From the NCBI GenBank assembly GCA_016719395.1, contig JADJZF010000005.1:1-64000 (forward strand): DNA of 64,000 bases, in the 5' to 3' direction. Shown here in pieces: positions 25,796-35,115 of the stretch; positions within the stretch are counted from its first letter, which is position 1; each line of letters starts with the position of its first letter. The stretch is from Candidatus Amarobacter glycogenicus (GTDB taxonomy: Bacteria; Chloroflexota; Dehalococcoidia; Tepidiformales; Tepidiformaceae). The translations under genes and the position numbers were made by a program. The notes under the pieces are model-generated. The model had not been told where the DNA came from and made no database searches. It saw nothing but the letters and a program-made list of their open reading frames with translations.

Positions 25796-26698
25796 TCAGG
25801 CTCTGCGGCGCGCAAATGGGTTGATCGCGTCGTTCACGGCGTCTGCCAGCAGGTTCAGCGAAAGCAGCAGCAGGGCGAGTGCAAGCCCCGGGAACGTTGG
25901 GTACCACCACGCCTTTTGGAGGTTGCTCTTTGCCGTGTTGATCAGCCCGCCCAGTGAAGCGTCCGGTGCGCGTTCGCCGAGCCCCAGGAAGCTCAACGCT
26001 GCAGACACCGACACCGCCGAAGCGATGAACAGGGCGACCTGGGTCAGCAACGGCGCGATGGCATTCGGGGCGATGTGCCGGAACACGATCCGAACGGGTC
26101 CGGCGCCGAGCGCCTGTGCTGATGCCACATAATCCTTGTTGCGCTCGGCAAGCATCTGCGCACGCGAGAGCCGCGCGAACGAAGGTACCGAGAAGAATGC
26201 GATCGCGATGGCCACGTTTCGAATGCTCGGCCCGAGGATCGTCACAATCGCCAGCGCCGAAAGAAGGCCCGGGAACGCTAGCAGAGCGTCGATGAGCCGC
26301 ATCATTACCGCGTCGACCCAACCACCGACATAGCCCGCGAAGAAGCCGAACATAATGCCGATCGTCGATCCGATCGTCACGGAGGTGAGGCTCAACGCAA
26401 GCGAAACGCGCAGCCCAAACAGCGTGCGCGAATAGAGGTCGCGCCGCAGCTCGTCCGTCCCGAAGGGATGCTCCAGGCTTGGTGGCATGAACCGCGCCGA
26501 TGCGTTCTGGATGTTTGGCTCGTGCCACGTAAGGAGTGGCGCGAAGATCGCGGCTCCAACGAGGAGGCCAAGGATCACGAGCCCGAGAAGCCCCTGAGGG
26601 TTGCGGACAAGACGATCGAGGCTGCCCCAGAACATCGATTCCCGGACAAGTCGCTCGCGACGGCTCGTGTACGTGAGTTCCGGAAAGCTCACGCTCAT
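25796..26698 (-). CDS. Oligopeptide-type ABC transporter permease (DppC-like)
   Basis: The 300-residue permease has an N-terminal extension, a first membrane segment LVILGLLVGAAIFAPLLTW, the FGTDELRRDLYSRTLFGLRV motif, and the EAA loop region SAQALGAGPVRIVFRHIAPN. FLGLGERAPDASLGGLI is diagnostic of DppC/OppC. It overlaps the DppB-like gene by ATGA. No cognate ATPase gene lies nearby, so ATPases must be supplied from elsewhere. Confidence 0.88.
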   Translation of the reverse strand: MSVSFPELTYTSRRERLVRESMFWGSLDRLVRNPQGLLGLVILGLLVGAAIFAPLLTWHEPNIQNASARFMPPSLEHPFGTDELRRDLYSRTLFGLRVSLALSLTSVTIGSTIGIMFGFFAGYVGGWVDAVMMRLIDALLAFPGLLSALAIVTILGPSIRNVAIAIAFFSVPSFARLSRAQMLAERNKDYVASAQALGAGPVRIVFRHIAPNAIAPLLTQVALFIASAVSVSAALSFLGLGERAPDASLGGLINTAKSNLQKAWWYPTFPGLALALLLLSLNLLADAVNDAINPFARRRA

Positions 26699-27639
26699 CG
26701 TCGCCTCACCCGCGGGTCCAGGAGGCCGTAGGCGAGGTCGGCCGCGAGGTTCACCATGATGAAGATGACGACGAGGATAATGAGCGTGCTCTGCACAATG
26801 ATGTAGTCGCGGTTGAGGATTGCATCCACAACCAGCCGCCCGAGCCCGGGCCGTGTGAAGACCCGCTCGATGACGACAGCTCCGGCCATGATATTGCCCA
26901 GCTGAAGAGCAACGATTGTCACGATCGGGATGAGCGAGTTCCTCAGCGCGTGCCGGACGACGACCTGGTAGTCCTTGAGTCCCTTCGCCCTGGCCGTGCG
27001 GATGTAGTCCTGTCCCATGGCTGCTTGCACGGTTGTCCTCGTGTAACGGGCCAGGACCGCCGCCAGGCCCGTCCCGAGGGCGATAGCCGGGAGCGCAAGG
27101 TGCCGCATCGAGTCCACGGGATCGTTCAGGGGCGAAACGCGCCCACTTGCTGGCAGCCACCCGAGCGTGACTGCAAACAGCCACAGCAGGAGCACGCCGA
27201 GCAGGAAGCTGGGCACGCCCAGCGTCCCGACGGTGAAGAGCGAGAGTCCCCAGTCCCAGAGCGACCGGGGCTTAACGCCGGCGATGGTGCCCAGCGGAAT
27301 CCCAATGACCAGCGCGATCACATAGGACGCGGCCGCCAGCTCCAGTGTCGGCGGAAGGGAGAGCTCCAGCAACTCGGTCACCGGCACCCCGGTGCGCAGC
27401 GAGACGCCGAGGTCGCCACGGGCAAGCTCGCCGATCCAGCGCACGTACTGGACAGGGATCGGGTCGCTGAGTCCGAGTTGTTCGCGCAGCACCTCGACTT
27501 CGGCCGGCGTCGCGTCCTCGCCGGCGATGATGTCCGCCGGGTCCCCCGGGATGAGGCGTAGCACGGAGAACACCGCGATGCTGGCAAGAGCCAGCACCGG
27601 CACCGCCTGGAGCAACCGGCCGATGATGTAGCTAATCAC
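26695..27639 (-). CDS. Oligopeptide-type ABC transporter permease (DppB-like)
   Basis: The 314-residue inner-membrane permease begins MISYIIGRLLQAVPVLALAS and has IPGDPADIIAGEDATPAEVE, typical of DppB/OppB. The six-segment core contains ARAKGLKDYQVVVRHALRNS (EAA loop) and ends LADLAYGLLDPRVRRR. It starts at GTG 27639. It follows the solute-binding protein gene by 47 bp and pairs with the DppC-like permease. Confidence 0.9.
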   Translation of the reverse strand: MISYIIGRLLQAVPVLALASIAVFSVLRLIPGDPADIIAGEDATPAEVEVLREQLGLSDPIPVQYVRWIGELARGDLGVSLRTGVPVTELLELSLPPTLELAAASYVIALVIGIPLGTIAGVKPRSLWDWGLSLFTVGTLGVPSFLLGVLLLWLFAVTLGWLPASGRVSPLNDPVDSMRHLALPAIALGTGLAAVLARYTRTTVQAAMGQDYIRTARAKGLKDYQVVVRHALRNSLIPIVTIVALQLGNIMAGAVVIERVFTRPGLGRLVVDAILNRDYIIVQSTLIILVVIFIMVNLAADLAYGLLDPRVRRR

Positions 27640-27686
27640 GGCGCCGCCCCGCCTCGCCTGGCGCCGTGGTCATGCATGCATCCAAC

Positions 27687-29324
27687 TCAAGCGAGCCAGA
27701 CTTCCCAGTACTTGGCGATTCCGGGGGTCACCAGGTACTTCCCGAACCCCCGGACGCGCTCGGACACGAGTTGCGGGCCGGTGTTCGGCTGCAACGGCAC
27801 CAGCCAGGGGTCTTCCACCCAGATCTCGTTGAAGCGCTTGTACTGCGCCTTTGCCGCGTCACTGAGCGGGTCGAGCTTCTCGAGCTGAGCGCGGATGTCG
27901 AGATAGGTCGGCGACTCGTAGTAGCTCATGTTGGGCTGCTGATACGGCAACGTCTGCTGGAAGTTCGTCAGCGGCGCCATGTGCGCGAACGCGTGGGAGG
28001 TCACCCACAGCCCCTTGAACTTTCGATCCCGAAGGATCGCCAGGAATGCCGTCGGATCTGACGGTATGAGCTTCGTTTCGATGCCCACGTCTTTCAGGTT
28101 CTGCTGGATGAGCGACGCTTCGGCGACGTAGGCCGCGGTTGTGCGGTGGTCGAACGGGATTGGTCCAGTCTGCTTCCAGCCGTCCTGGGCCGTGAGCTTC
28201 TTCGACTCCGCTGGGTTGTAGAGCGGGTCCTCGAGCTTCGGATCAAATGCCGGCGAGGTGCTCGGCCACGGCTGGCAGGTGACTTTGCCGAAGTCTTCTC
28301 CCAGCTCCTTGATGATGCGCGGCCGGTCCACCGCCATGAAGATCGCCTTGCGGACACGGGCATCAACCAGATCCGGATGCGTCACGTTCATGCCCATGTA
28401 TTCGAGCCCGGTCTTGACAGGGACATGGGTCAGTTTCCGGTTCTGCGCCGCCAGGGCGGCTGGCGGCCCGAGGAGAAGGTCAAGTTCGCCAGACTGGTAA
28501 GCGAGCCCCATTGCGTCCTGGTCGCCGAAGAACCGAACCTCGATTCCGTCCAGGTACGGCCCGCCGCTATCGGCCTTGCGATGCCAGTTGGGGTTCTTCT
28601 CGAAGGTGAGGATCTGGCCCGGCGTCCACTTCTTGAAGACAAAGGGCCCCGTCCCGTTGATCGCCTTCCCTGTCTTCGTCTCTTCGTAGCTCGCCTTGTG
28701 CACCACCGGAAGCTGGGCGAAGAAATCGGCCATGTTCACCCGGGGCTTGTCGAAGGTGAATTGCACCTCGGTGGCGCTCAGCACCTTCGATTCTTTGACC
28801 GCATTGGCAAACGCGGAGAGCTGGAAGGTGCCCTTGATTCCGAAGTCGGCGGGTTTCTGGATCAGGTTGATCCCGAACACGAAGTCATCGGCCGTCACCG
28901 GCGCGCCATTGTGGAAGGTGAGCCCCGGCTTGAGCTTCACCACGAGCGAACTGCGGTCGGCGTTGAACTCGAACCGCTCCGCCAGGTTCAGCGTCGGCGT
29001 CAGGCTATCCGTGTACTGGATGACCGGCTCGATCGGCAGCGCGTTGATGAACGGGTTTTCTGCCAGGGCGACGAACGGATATCCCGTCGACATGTTGAGG
29101 TCGGCCGTTTGAGCGCCCCGGAGCACACCACCCTGCTTCGGGGCTTGCGTCGCCGCCGTAGTCGGGCTGGCGCTGCCATCCCCGCCATTTTCGGCGTCGT
29201 CGTCATCCCCACAACCCACGAGGCCCGCGGCGGCCGCGCCGATCCCTGCGACCGACGCACCGCGAATGAAGTCCCGCCTGCTTGGCGTCCGCTTCCCCCG
29301 GATGATGCTCATGTCGTCCTTCAT
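27687..29324 (-). CDS. Family 5 extracellular solute-binding lipoprotein, Tat-exported
   Basis: The 545-residue protein has a twin-arginine signal (SRRDFIRGASVAGIG) ending in a lipobox-like LVGC, then an acidic DDDD linker and a full SBP_bac_5 domain (VVKLKPGLTFHNGAPVTADD, FEKNPNWHRKADSGGPYLDG). GAGGAGG precedes the ATG. It delivers oligopeptides or other amphipathic solutes to the DppB/DppC permeases. The surrounding amidase-like, dehydrogenase and CoA-transferase genes suggest uptake and activation of a carboxylate-type compound. Confidence 0.9.
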   Translation of the reverse strand: MKDDMSIIRGKRTPSRRDFIRGASVAGIGAAAAGLVGCGDDDDAENGGDGSASPTTAATQAPKQGGVLRGAQTADLNMSTGYPFVALAENPFINALPIEPVIQYTDSLTPTLNLAERFEFNADRSSLVVKLKPGLTFHNGAPVTADDFVFGINLIQKPADFGIKGTFQLSAFANAVKESKVLSATEVQFTFDKPRVNMADFFAQLPVVHKASYEETKTGKAINGTGPFVFKKWTPGQILTFEKNPNWHRKADSGGPYLDGIEVRFFGDQDAMGLAYQSGELDLLLGPPAALAAQNRKLTHVPVKTGLEYMGMNVTHPDLVDARVRKAIFMAVDRPRIIKELGEDFGKVTCQPWPSTSPAFDPKLEDPLYNPAESKKLTAQDGWKQTGPIPFDHRTTAAYVAEASLIQQNLKDVGIETKLIPSDPTAFLAILRDRKFKGLWVTSHAFAHMAPLTNFQQTLPYQQPNMSYYESPTYLDIRAQLEKLDPLSDAAKAQYKRFNEIWVEDPWLVPLQPNTGPQLVSERVRGFGKYLVTPGIAKYWEVWLA

Positions 29325-29375
29325 TGAAAACTCCTCCTCAGGTGGCGCCCCAGGGCTGCTCGCGACAGGCAGCGC

Positions 29376-30548
29376 TCACGACGTTGGCTTGCCGATAATG
29401 CCTCGTTCGGCGAGTTCGGCGATCTGGTTTGCGTCGAAGCCTATCCCCTTCAGCACTTCGACGGTGTGTTGCCCGGTCCGGGGAGCTGCGCTCCGGATCT
29501 CGCCGGGAGATGCTGACAGACGCGGCAAGGGTGCGACCATCGCCAGGTCCGTCTCTTCCCATGGGATGTTCACGATAGAACCGCGGCCACGAATCATGGG
29601 GTGTTCAAGGATCTGGCGAACGTTGAGGACCGGTGCGCACGGCACGCCTGCCTCTACCATCGCCGCTTCGACCGTACGGACGTCCCGGGCTCCGACCCAC
29701 TCGCCGATGAGTGCGTAGATCTCCTCCGCGTGCTTCAGCCGCGAGGCCATGCGGTAATCTTCGTTTACCGCGAGGTCCGCACGCCCAATGACGCGTGCGA
29801 GGCGCGCCCATTGACGGTCGTTGTTGGCATTGATGGCGACAGTCACGCCGTCCCTCGTGCGGAAGTTCGACGCCGGGACCACGCCCGGGTTGCTGTTGCC
29901 GGCCCGCTCCCGGACGCTCCCGCTAAGCCCGAATTCCGTGATCGAACCCTCGCTCGCGCGAAGCATCGGTTCGAACAGCGCGAGGTCAGACACCTGTCCG
30001 GTCCCACCCCGCGCGTCACGCCAGTACGCGGCGAGGATGATGCTGAACGCGCCCCAGATGCCGGCCATGTAGTCCGCCGTCGCGAATCCACTCCGGACAG
30101 GTTCCGAATCGGGGAACCCAGTGACGTAGGTTGCTCCGGAGATCGCCTGGGCCTGCCGGTCATACCCACCCAGAGAACTCCACGGTCCGGTTTGGCCGAA
30201 TGCACTGAGGCGGTGGATGATCAGCCGTGGATTCTCCTTCAACAGGCGATCCGGGCCGAGGTTCCACTTCTCGAACGTTCCCGGACGGAAGTTCTCGATC
30301 AGCGCGTCGGCATCCCGGATCAGCCTCAGCAGGATGTCCTGGCCTTCCTCGGTCCGGAGGTCGGCCGTTATCGAGCGCTTGTTCCGCTCTTCGTGGAGGC
30401 GGGTGGCCCGCATCGGCAGTGGTTCGGCCTGCGGAAGCTCAACCTTGATCACGTCCGCGCCGAAGTCCCCGAGGTGGGTAGCCGCAAGCGGCCCGGCCAG
30501 GACCGTCGAGCAATCGATGATGCGGAAGCCATCAAGTGGCAGCGGCAA
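29376..30548 (-). CDS. CaiB/BaiF family III CoA-transferase
   Basis: The 390-residue protein starts at TTG 30548 behind GGAGGGG, giving LPLPLDGFRIIDCSTVLAGP at the N-terminus. NFRPGTFEKWNLGPD and GGYDRQAQAISGATYVTG (catalytic Asp in GYD) are family III motifs, and SIVNIPWEETDLAM lies near the end. It is transcribed into the transporter operon and divergent from the LysR gene, so it is the probable first step: CoA activation of the imported compound. Confidence 0.88.
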   Translation of the reverse strand: MPLPLDGFRIIDCSTVLAGPLAATHLGDFGADVIKVELPQAEPLPMRATRLHEERNKRSITADLRTEEGQDILLRLIRDADALIENFRPGTFEKWNLGPDRLLKENPRLIIHRLSAFGQTGPWSSLGGYDRQAQAISGATYVTGFPDSEPVRSGFATADYMAGIWGAFSIILAAYWRDARGGTGQVSDLALFEPMLRASEGSITEFGLSGSVRERAGNSNPGVVPASNFRTRDGVTVAINANNDRQWARLARVIGRADLAVNEDYRMASRLKHAEEIYALIGEWVGARDVRTVEAAMVEAGVPCAPVLNVRQILEHPMIRGRGSIVNIPWEETDLAMVAPLPRLSASPGEIRSAAPRTGQHTVEVLKGIGFDANQIAELAERGIIGKPTS

Positions 30549-30619
30549 GTTTCCCCTCCTTGCACCTGGGCTGGAGCATACGCGCCGATGGCGGCGGACT
30601 TCAATGTGATGATAGTGAT

Positions 30620-30648
30620 GATAATCATCGTGCGAAACGATGATTATC
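30620..30648. promoter_or_regulatory. Palindromic operator between CoA-transferase and LysR genes
   Basis: GATAATCATCG (30620-30630) and CGATGATTATC (30638-30648) form a perfect 11-bp inverted repeat with a 7-bp spacer. A further half-site CGATGATT overlaps the LysR start codon region (30722-30729), and GATGATAGTGATGA lies just to the left. This matches a LysR recognition plus activation site arrangement controlling both divergent genes. Confidence 0.65.
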
Positions 30649-30723
30649 CCGTTTCGTTTGGCCGGACTGACGTCGGCCAGAAGGAACGGGCCAGCATCTT
30701 TGAGCAAATCATCAACATGAACG

Positions 30724-31710
30724 ATGATTCGCCGAGTGGAGCTCAACTCACAAGGCCTGCAGTGCTTTCTCTCCGTTGCGGAACATGAGAGCTACACAAA
30801 AGCTGCTGCCGCCCTCTCGCTCTCTCAGCCGGGAGTCCATCAGCACGTTCGAAAGCTGGAAGCTCAGCTCCATACAAAACTGGTCGAACAGCACGGCAAG
30901 CGTGTCGTCCTCACCGAACACGGGCGAGTGGTCTATCAGTACGCCCGCCGATCGAAGGACGAAGAGACCGATCTGATCCGTTACCTCCGAGACGATGTCG
31001 CCCTCGATCAGGGTCAGTTGCGCCTCGCCGCCGGGACCACTGCCGCCGAATTCATCATTCCTACCATCGCCGTCCGCTTTCAACGCGAGCATCCTGGGAT
31101 CTACATTCGCGTCCGTGCCACTGGCACCAACGACGAAGTGGACGACGGCGTGCTGGACCGGAGCTTTGACCTGGGCATCCATAGCGATGCCACACCGACG
31201 CCCGGCGTCGACAAGACGCCGTTCCTCTCCGACACCCTCGTCGGGATCGCTCCAGCCGAACACCGCCTGGCAAAGCTGCGGCGCCCTGTCACCCCCCTCG
31301 ATATCGCGAAAGAACGGTTCGTTCACTTTGGTCCCAACGATCCGCTCAGGAACCGCCGGGCCCCGATCCAGTCACTAATCAGCGATTGGTTCACCGCTGC
31401 AGGCGTCACGGCCACCTCCCGTCTCAGCGTCGGTGCGTTAGAGGGAATCAAACGGGCCGTCCGCGATGGCGCCGGGATCGCGATCGTTTCCCAGTACTCT
31501 GTGGACCCCGCCGACAGCCGGCTTGCCACGTTCCGGCTCGCTTCTCCGCCGAAACGGAACTTCTTTCTTGTCTCCCGCGACCGGGGATGGGAATCGAATG
31601 TGGTGCGAACGTTCCGCGAGTACGTTGTCTCCCTCACCTGGGCGGACGGAGACCTGAGGAATTTCAAGACGGCAACTGAACACAGGGGGCCGAATGCCGG
31701 GACCCTTTAG
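30724..31710 (+). CDS. LysR-family transcriptional regulator
   Basis: The N-terminal winged helix reads QGLQCFLSVAEHESYTKAAA, then LSLSQPGVHQHVRKLEAQL and VVLTEHGRVVYQYARR. A LysR substrate-binding domain follows, with GQLRLAAGTTAAEFIIP and DLGIHSDATPTPG. The length (328 aa) is normal. It is divergent from the transporter/CoA-transferase operon and overlaps the next CoA-transferase by 17 nt, so it probably controls both. The inducer is not predictable. Confidence 0.88.
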   Translation: MIRRVELNSQGLQCFLSVAEHESYTKAAAALSLSQPGVHQHVRKLEAQLHTKLVEQHGKRVVLTEHGRVVYQYARRSKDEETDLIRYLRDDVALDQGQLRLAAGTTAAEFIIPTIAVRFQREHPGIYIRVRATGTNDEVDDGVLDRSFDLGIHSDATPTPGVDKTPFLSDTLVGIAPAEHRLAKLRRPVTPLDIAKERFVHFGPNDPLRNRRAPIQSLISDWFTAAGVTATSRLSVGALEGIKRAVRDGAGIAIVSQYSVDPADSRLATFRLASPPKRNFFLVSRDRGWESNVVRTFREYVVSLTWADGDLRNFKTATEHRGPNAGTL

Positions 31711-32946
31711 CGGACTGCGCGTCATCGAATTCGGCCGCTTCATCGCCGCGCCCTACTGTGGTCAGCTCCTCGCCGATGGCGGTGCCGACGTTATCAAGGT
31801 GGAGTCGCTCGATGGAGACGAGACGCGGCGCAACGGCGCGATCGTCCCCGGAGAGGGTCGCCAGTTCTTGAACAAGAACCGCGGCAAGCGCTCGCTGGCG
31901 GTCGATCTCAGTGACCCGGAAGTCTCGCGGCCGTCCGCGCCCTCGTCCTCAAGATGGACGTTGTAGTCGCCAACTTCCGCCCCGGACAGGCGAGACGCCA
32001 CGGGCTCGACTACGAGAGCCTTTCGCGTGCCAACCCGCGGCTCATCTACGCCGAGAACACCGCCTATGGGCGCAGCGGCCCCATGGCCGATGCCCCCGGG
32101 ATGGATGTGGTCCTCGCGGGATATTCGGGCCTGCTGAACATCACTGCTGATGGCCCAATGCCACCACCGGAGCCGATCATCGACTACACGGCCGGATTGC
32201 TCCTTGCCTGGGGGGTGTCAACCGCCCTCTATACCCGGGAACGCACGGGCAAAGGGCAAAGGCTCGATGTCGCACTGCTGCAGGCGGCGCTCGTCCTCCA
32301 GAACAATCACATCAACCACGTTGACGTGATCGACAACTGGAGGGAGGAGTTCGTGGAGTACCTGAAGCACGCCTTCGCAGGTGGCGCCTCGTGGGCTGAC
32401 GTGCTTGCGAAGCGCGATGAGCTTCAGCCGCACGTTCCGGCGCGAGTCTACTACGGCTTCCTCCGGACCTCGGATGGGATGATTTCGATTGCCGCCATGG
32501 CCCGGCCGCTCCGCATGAAGATGATGGAAGTCGTCGGTTTCGATGACCGGTGGTCTCGCGAGCCAGGTTGGGAGCCGGAGGACGCACGCGCCTACACGGC
32601 AGCGCTCTACGGAACGGTTGAGGAGATCCTGCGGACGGACACGACCGAGAACTGGCATCGCAAACTCTCGTCGGCCGGCATCCCTTGTGGGCCTATGCGG
32701 TTGCGCGAGCAGCTCCTCGATGACGAACAGGTTCGGGAGAATGGCTTCGTCGTCCGGATGGAACATGCGACCCTCGGTGGGCTCACGGTAGTGGCTCCCC
32801 CGGTAGCGTTTTCCGAAACTCCGCTGACGGCCTCCACCGCATCTCCACAGCTCGGCCAACACACCCGTGAAGTGCTCCTGGAATCCGGTCTCGACGCGGG
32901 AACCGTTGATAGGCTGGCGGCCCGGGGGGCCATCCGCACACCGTAG
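31694..32946 (+). pseudogene. CaiB/BaiF CoA-transferase with one frameshift
   Basis: The first 75 or so codons encode PGPFSGLRVIEFGRFIAAPY and DGGADVIKVESLDGDETRRN. The frame then breaks at about 31917-31925. The continuation AAVRALVLKMDVVVANFRPG runs in another frame to TAG 32946, with GMDVVLAGYSGLLNITADGP (catalytic Asp context) and ERTGKGQRLDVALLQAALV. Apart from the single indel it is complete (about 417 aa). It could be a decaying paralogue of the gene at 29376 or carry an assembly error. Confidence 0.82.
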
Positions 32947-33004
32947 TTCGCGATGCCGCCGAAGCGGGCGGCTCGCAGCCATCGCTGATTGGCTCCCCAT
33001 CTGG

Positions 33005-33047
33005 CGCCACGAAGGATTTCCCTGGCCCGTTCGCGTGCATCGTGGCG
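33005..33047 (+). terminator. 8-bp inverted repeat upstream of the diguanylate cyclase gene
   Basis: CGCCACGA (33005-33012) pairs with TCGTGGCG (33040-33047) around a 27-nt loop that itself can fold. There is no T-run after it. It lies 60 bp past the CoA-transferase stop and about 105 bp before the next start, so it may be a weak terminator or part of a 5' leader. It does not resemble a known c-di-GMP riboswitch. Confidence 0.25.
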
Positions 33048-33151
33048 ACATAACGAGAGTGTTTAGTCATCCGGCCGGTACGCACGAGGCTGCGGACTCG
33101 CAAGAATGTGTCGAAAATCAGGAGGGCGGCAAAGGGCAGGCCGCTGCTGTA

Positions 33152-34117
33152 ATGGGGGGAAGTGTGCTCAGAGTTCTTGTCGCAGAGGACGGCCGATTCA
33201 CCATCCGCATGATCGAACGGGCGGTGGAACAGCTCGGACACGTGTGTGAAACGGCGTCCGACGGCTTCGACGCCATGCAGAAGTTGAAACGCGGCGGCTA
33301 CCAGGTACTCGTCACGGACTGGGACATGCCGAGGATGGATGGCGTCGAGCTCTGCCGTCTCGTCAGGCGCGCGGGTCTCGATGGCTACACCTACGTCATC
33401 ATGCTCACCGCGCACGACCGTCCGGAAGACATGGCCGTTGCCCTCGAGGCCGGTGTAGACGACTTTCTCACGAAGCCGCTGCAGGCCGTCGAACTCTCCG
33501 CACGGTTGCGCGTCGCCGAGCGGATCTTGAGTTGGGAATCGCAGATCCGTGCGGTCAACGAGGCCCTCCTCCAGGGCACCCGCGAGCTCGCCCGGGTGAC
33601 CCAGGAGATCGACAACCTTCGCGCCCGTGCCGAAGAGGACGCCATGCATGACGCCCTCACGGGTGCTCTCAACCGCCGCGCATGGTTCGGCCAGGTTGAA
33701 ACACAGGCTCACGCGGCTCTCGCCATCTTCGATATCGACCACTTCAAGCGCATCAACGACACCTTCGGCCACCCCGTCGGCGACACCGTACTCGCCGAAG
33801 TCTCGCGACTCATCTCCGATGCGCTCGGCGAAGACGGCGTCGTGGGCCGGGTTGGCGGGGAAGAGTTCGGCGTCTGTTTCCCCGGTGCGCGGACGGATGC
33901 CGAAGCAGCCTGCCTGCGGGCAATTGCCGCGGTTCGCGAAGCGCGTTTCGCAGTCGCCAAGGGCGAACTCCGGGTGACCGTGAGCGCCGGCCTTGCTGAC
34001 GCCAGCATCCACCTGGATGGCGCCTACGCTGCCGCGGACAGTGCCCTGTACGAGGCGAAGCGCGCCGGTCGTGACCGCCTGGTCGTTGCAAGGGAACCTC
34101 GGGAGGATGCCGCCTGA
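33152..34117 (+). CDS. Response regulator with GGDEF diguanylate cyclase domain
   Basis: A receiver domain (VLRVLVAEDGRFTIRMIERA, phospho-acceptor Asp in VTDWDMPRMDG, Lys in FLTKPL) is linked by a coiled-coil-like segment to a GGDEF domain with FDIDHFKRINDTFGHPVGD and active-site GGEEF. No RxxD inhibitory site precedes GGEEF. It makes c-di-GMP in response to phosphorylation. No histidine kinase lies next to it. ATG 33152 or GTG 33164 (closer to GGGGGGA) could be the start. Confidence 0.88.
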   Translation: MGGSVLRVLVAEDGRFTIRMIERAVEQLGHVCETASDGFDAMQKLKRGGYQVLVTDWDMPRMDGVELCRLVRRAGLDGYTYVIMLTAHDRPEDMAVALEAGVDDFLTKPLQAVELSARLRVAERILSWESQIRAVNEALLQGTRELARVTQEIDNLRARAEEDAMHDALTGALNRRAWFGQVETQAHAALAIFDIDHFKRINDTFGHPVGDTVLAEVSRLISDALGEDGVVGRVGGEEFGVCFPGARTDAEAACLRAIAAVREARFAVAKGELRVTVSAGLADASIHLDGAYAAADSALYEAKRAGRDRLVVAREPREDAA

Positions 34118-34273
34118 GGTCGGTTACGCATCATCCCTTTCCGTAGCAACCGGTCTCTTCGGACCTGCTGGTGCCGGATACGGTAGCGGCTGCACTGGCC
34201 GGTCGCGTGGAGTGCCATGCTGCGCCAGTATGCCGCTCGACGTGACGACACACCGCCTACGAATGCCCCGGCG

Positions 34274-35100
34274 ATGCTGATCGCGACCATCCTGGCGCTG
34301 GGTGCGGCAGTCCTCCACGCTTCCTGGAACCTCGCCCTGAAACAGGGCGGAGACCGTTACATCGCCGCCTCGCTCCAGTTCCTCTTCGGTGGGCTGCTGT
34401 TCCTCCCGGTGCTGCTCCTCGCTGGGCCCCCTCGCGGGAGGCGCTCATCTGGCTCGCCGCCTCGACGGCAATCCACTTCGGGTACGTGACTGCGCTGACC
34501 CGCGCCTACCACAGCGGCGACTTCTCTATGACCTATCCCCTCGCTCGCGGGAGTGGGGCACTGATAGCGGCGACCGGCGGAGCGGTGCTCCTTGGCGATA
34601 CGCTCCCGCCGGTTGGCGTGGCCGGGATGCTCATCGCCGCGGTCGGCTTGCTCGCCCTCATGCAGCTCGGCGGCACGCGAGAGGCCTACGCCTGGGCCCT
34701 GGCTACCGGCCTTCTCATCGCGACCTACACGCTGGTCGATACGCAGGGATCGCGCGCTTCGAACGGGCTGGGGTATGCCGCCGCCCAGGGTGTGAGCGTG
34801 GGGGTCGCGCTTTCGCTCGCCGGGCTCGCCGCCGGCAGGGGCCACGCGATCCGCGCCGCCGCGAAGCGTTCCTGGAAGCGGTACGCAGCAGCTGGCGGCG
34901 CTTCCGTGGCGGCCTACGGCATGGTGCTGGTCGCCGTGAACCACGCGCCAGTCGGTTACGTCGCCGTGCTCCGCGAGACCTCGGTTATCCTCGGCCCGAT
35001 CGGTGGTTGGCTGTTCCTTCGTGAGGGCCTCGGGCGCCACCGGGCCATCGCCGCCGTGATCGTCCTCGTTGGCATCTGCGTCCTCATCGCCGCTCGCTGA
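34274..35100 (+). pseudogene. EamA/DMT-family transporter with one frameshift
   Basis: The first membrane segments (LIATILALGAAVLHASWNLA, FLFGGLLFLPVLLLAGPP) begin at ATG 34274. The frame shifts near 34428 in a GGGCCCCCT run. The next segment, SREALIWLAASTAIHFGYVT, and the remaining ~200 residues to TGA 35100 lie in the second frame. Without the indel it would be a normal ten-segment drug/metabolite transporter (about 275 aa). Confidence 0.78.
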
Positions 35101-35115
35101 ACGGGTCTCGGGAAG

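Noticed and set aside
24639..26528. Long N-terminal extension of the acyl-CoA dehydrogenase
   Set aside because: The extra ~250 codons are the reverse-frame shadow of the DppC-like permease. The GTG at 25778 with a ribosome site begins the conserved domain.
32947..33151. c-di-GMP riboswitch before the diguanylate cyclase gene
   Set aside because: The stem at 33005-33047 lacks the conserved GEMM core and tetraloop sequences.
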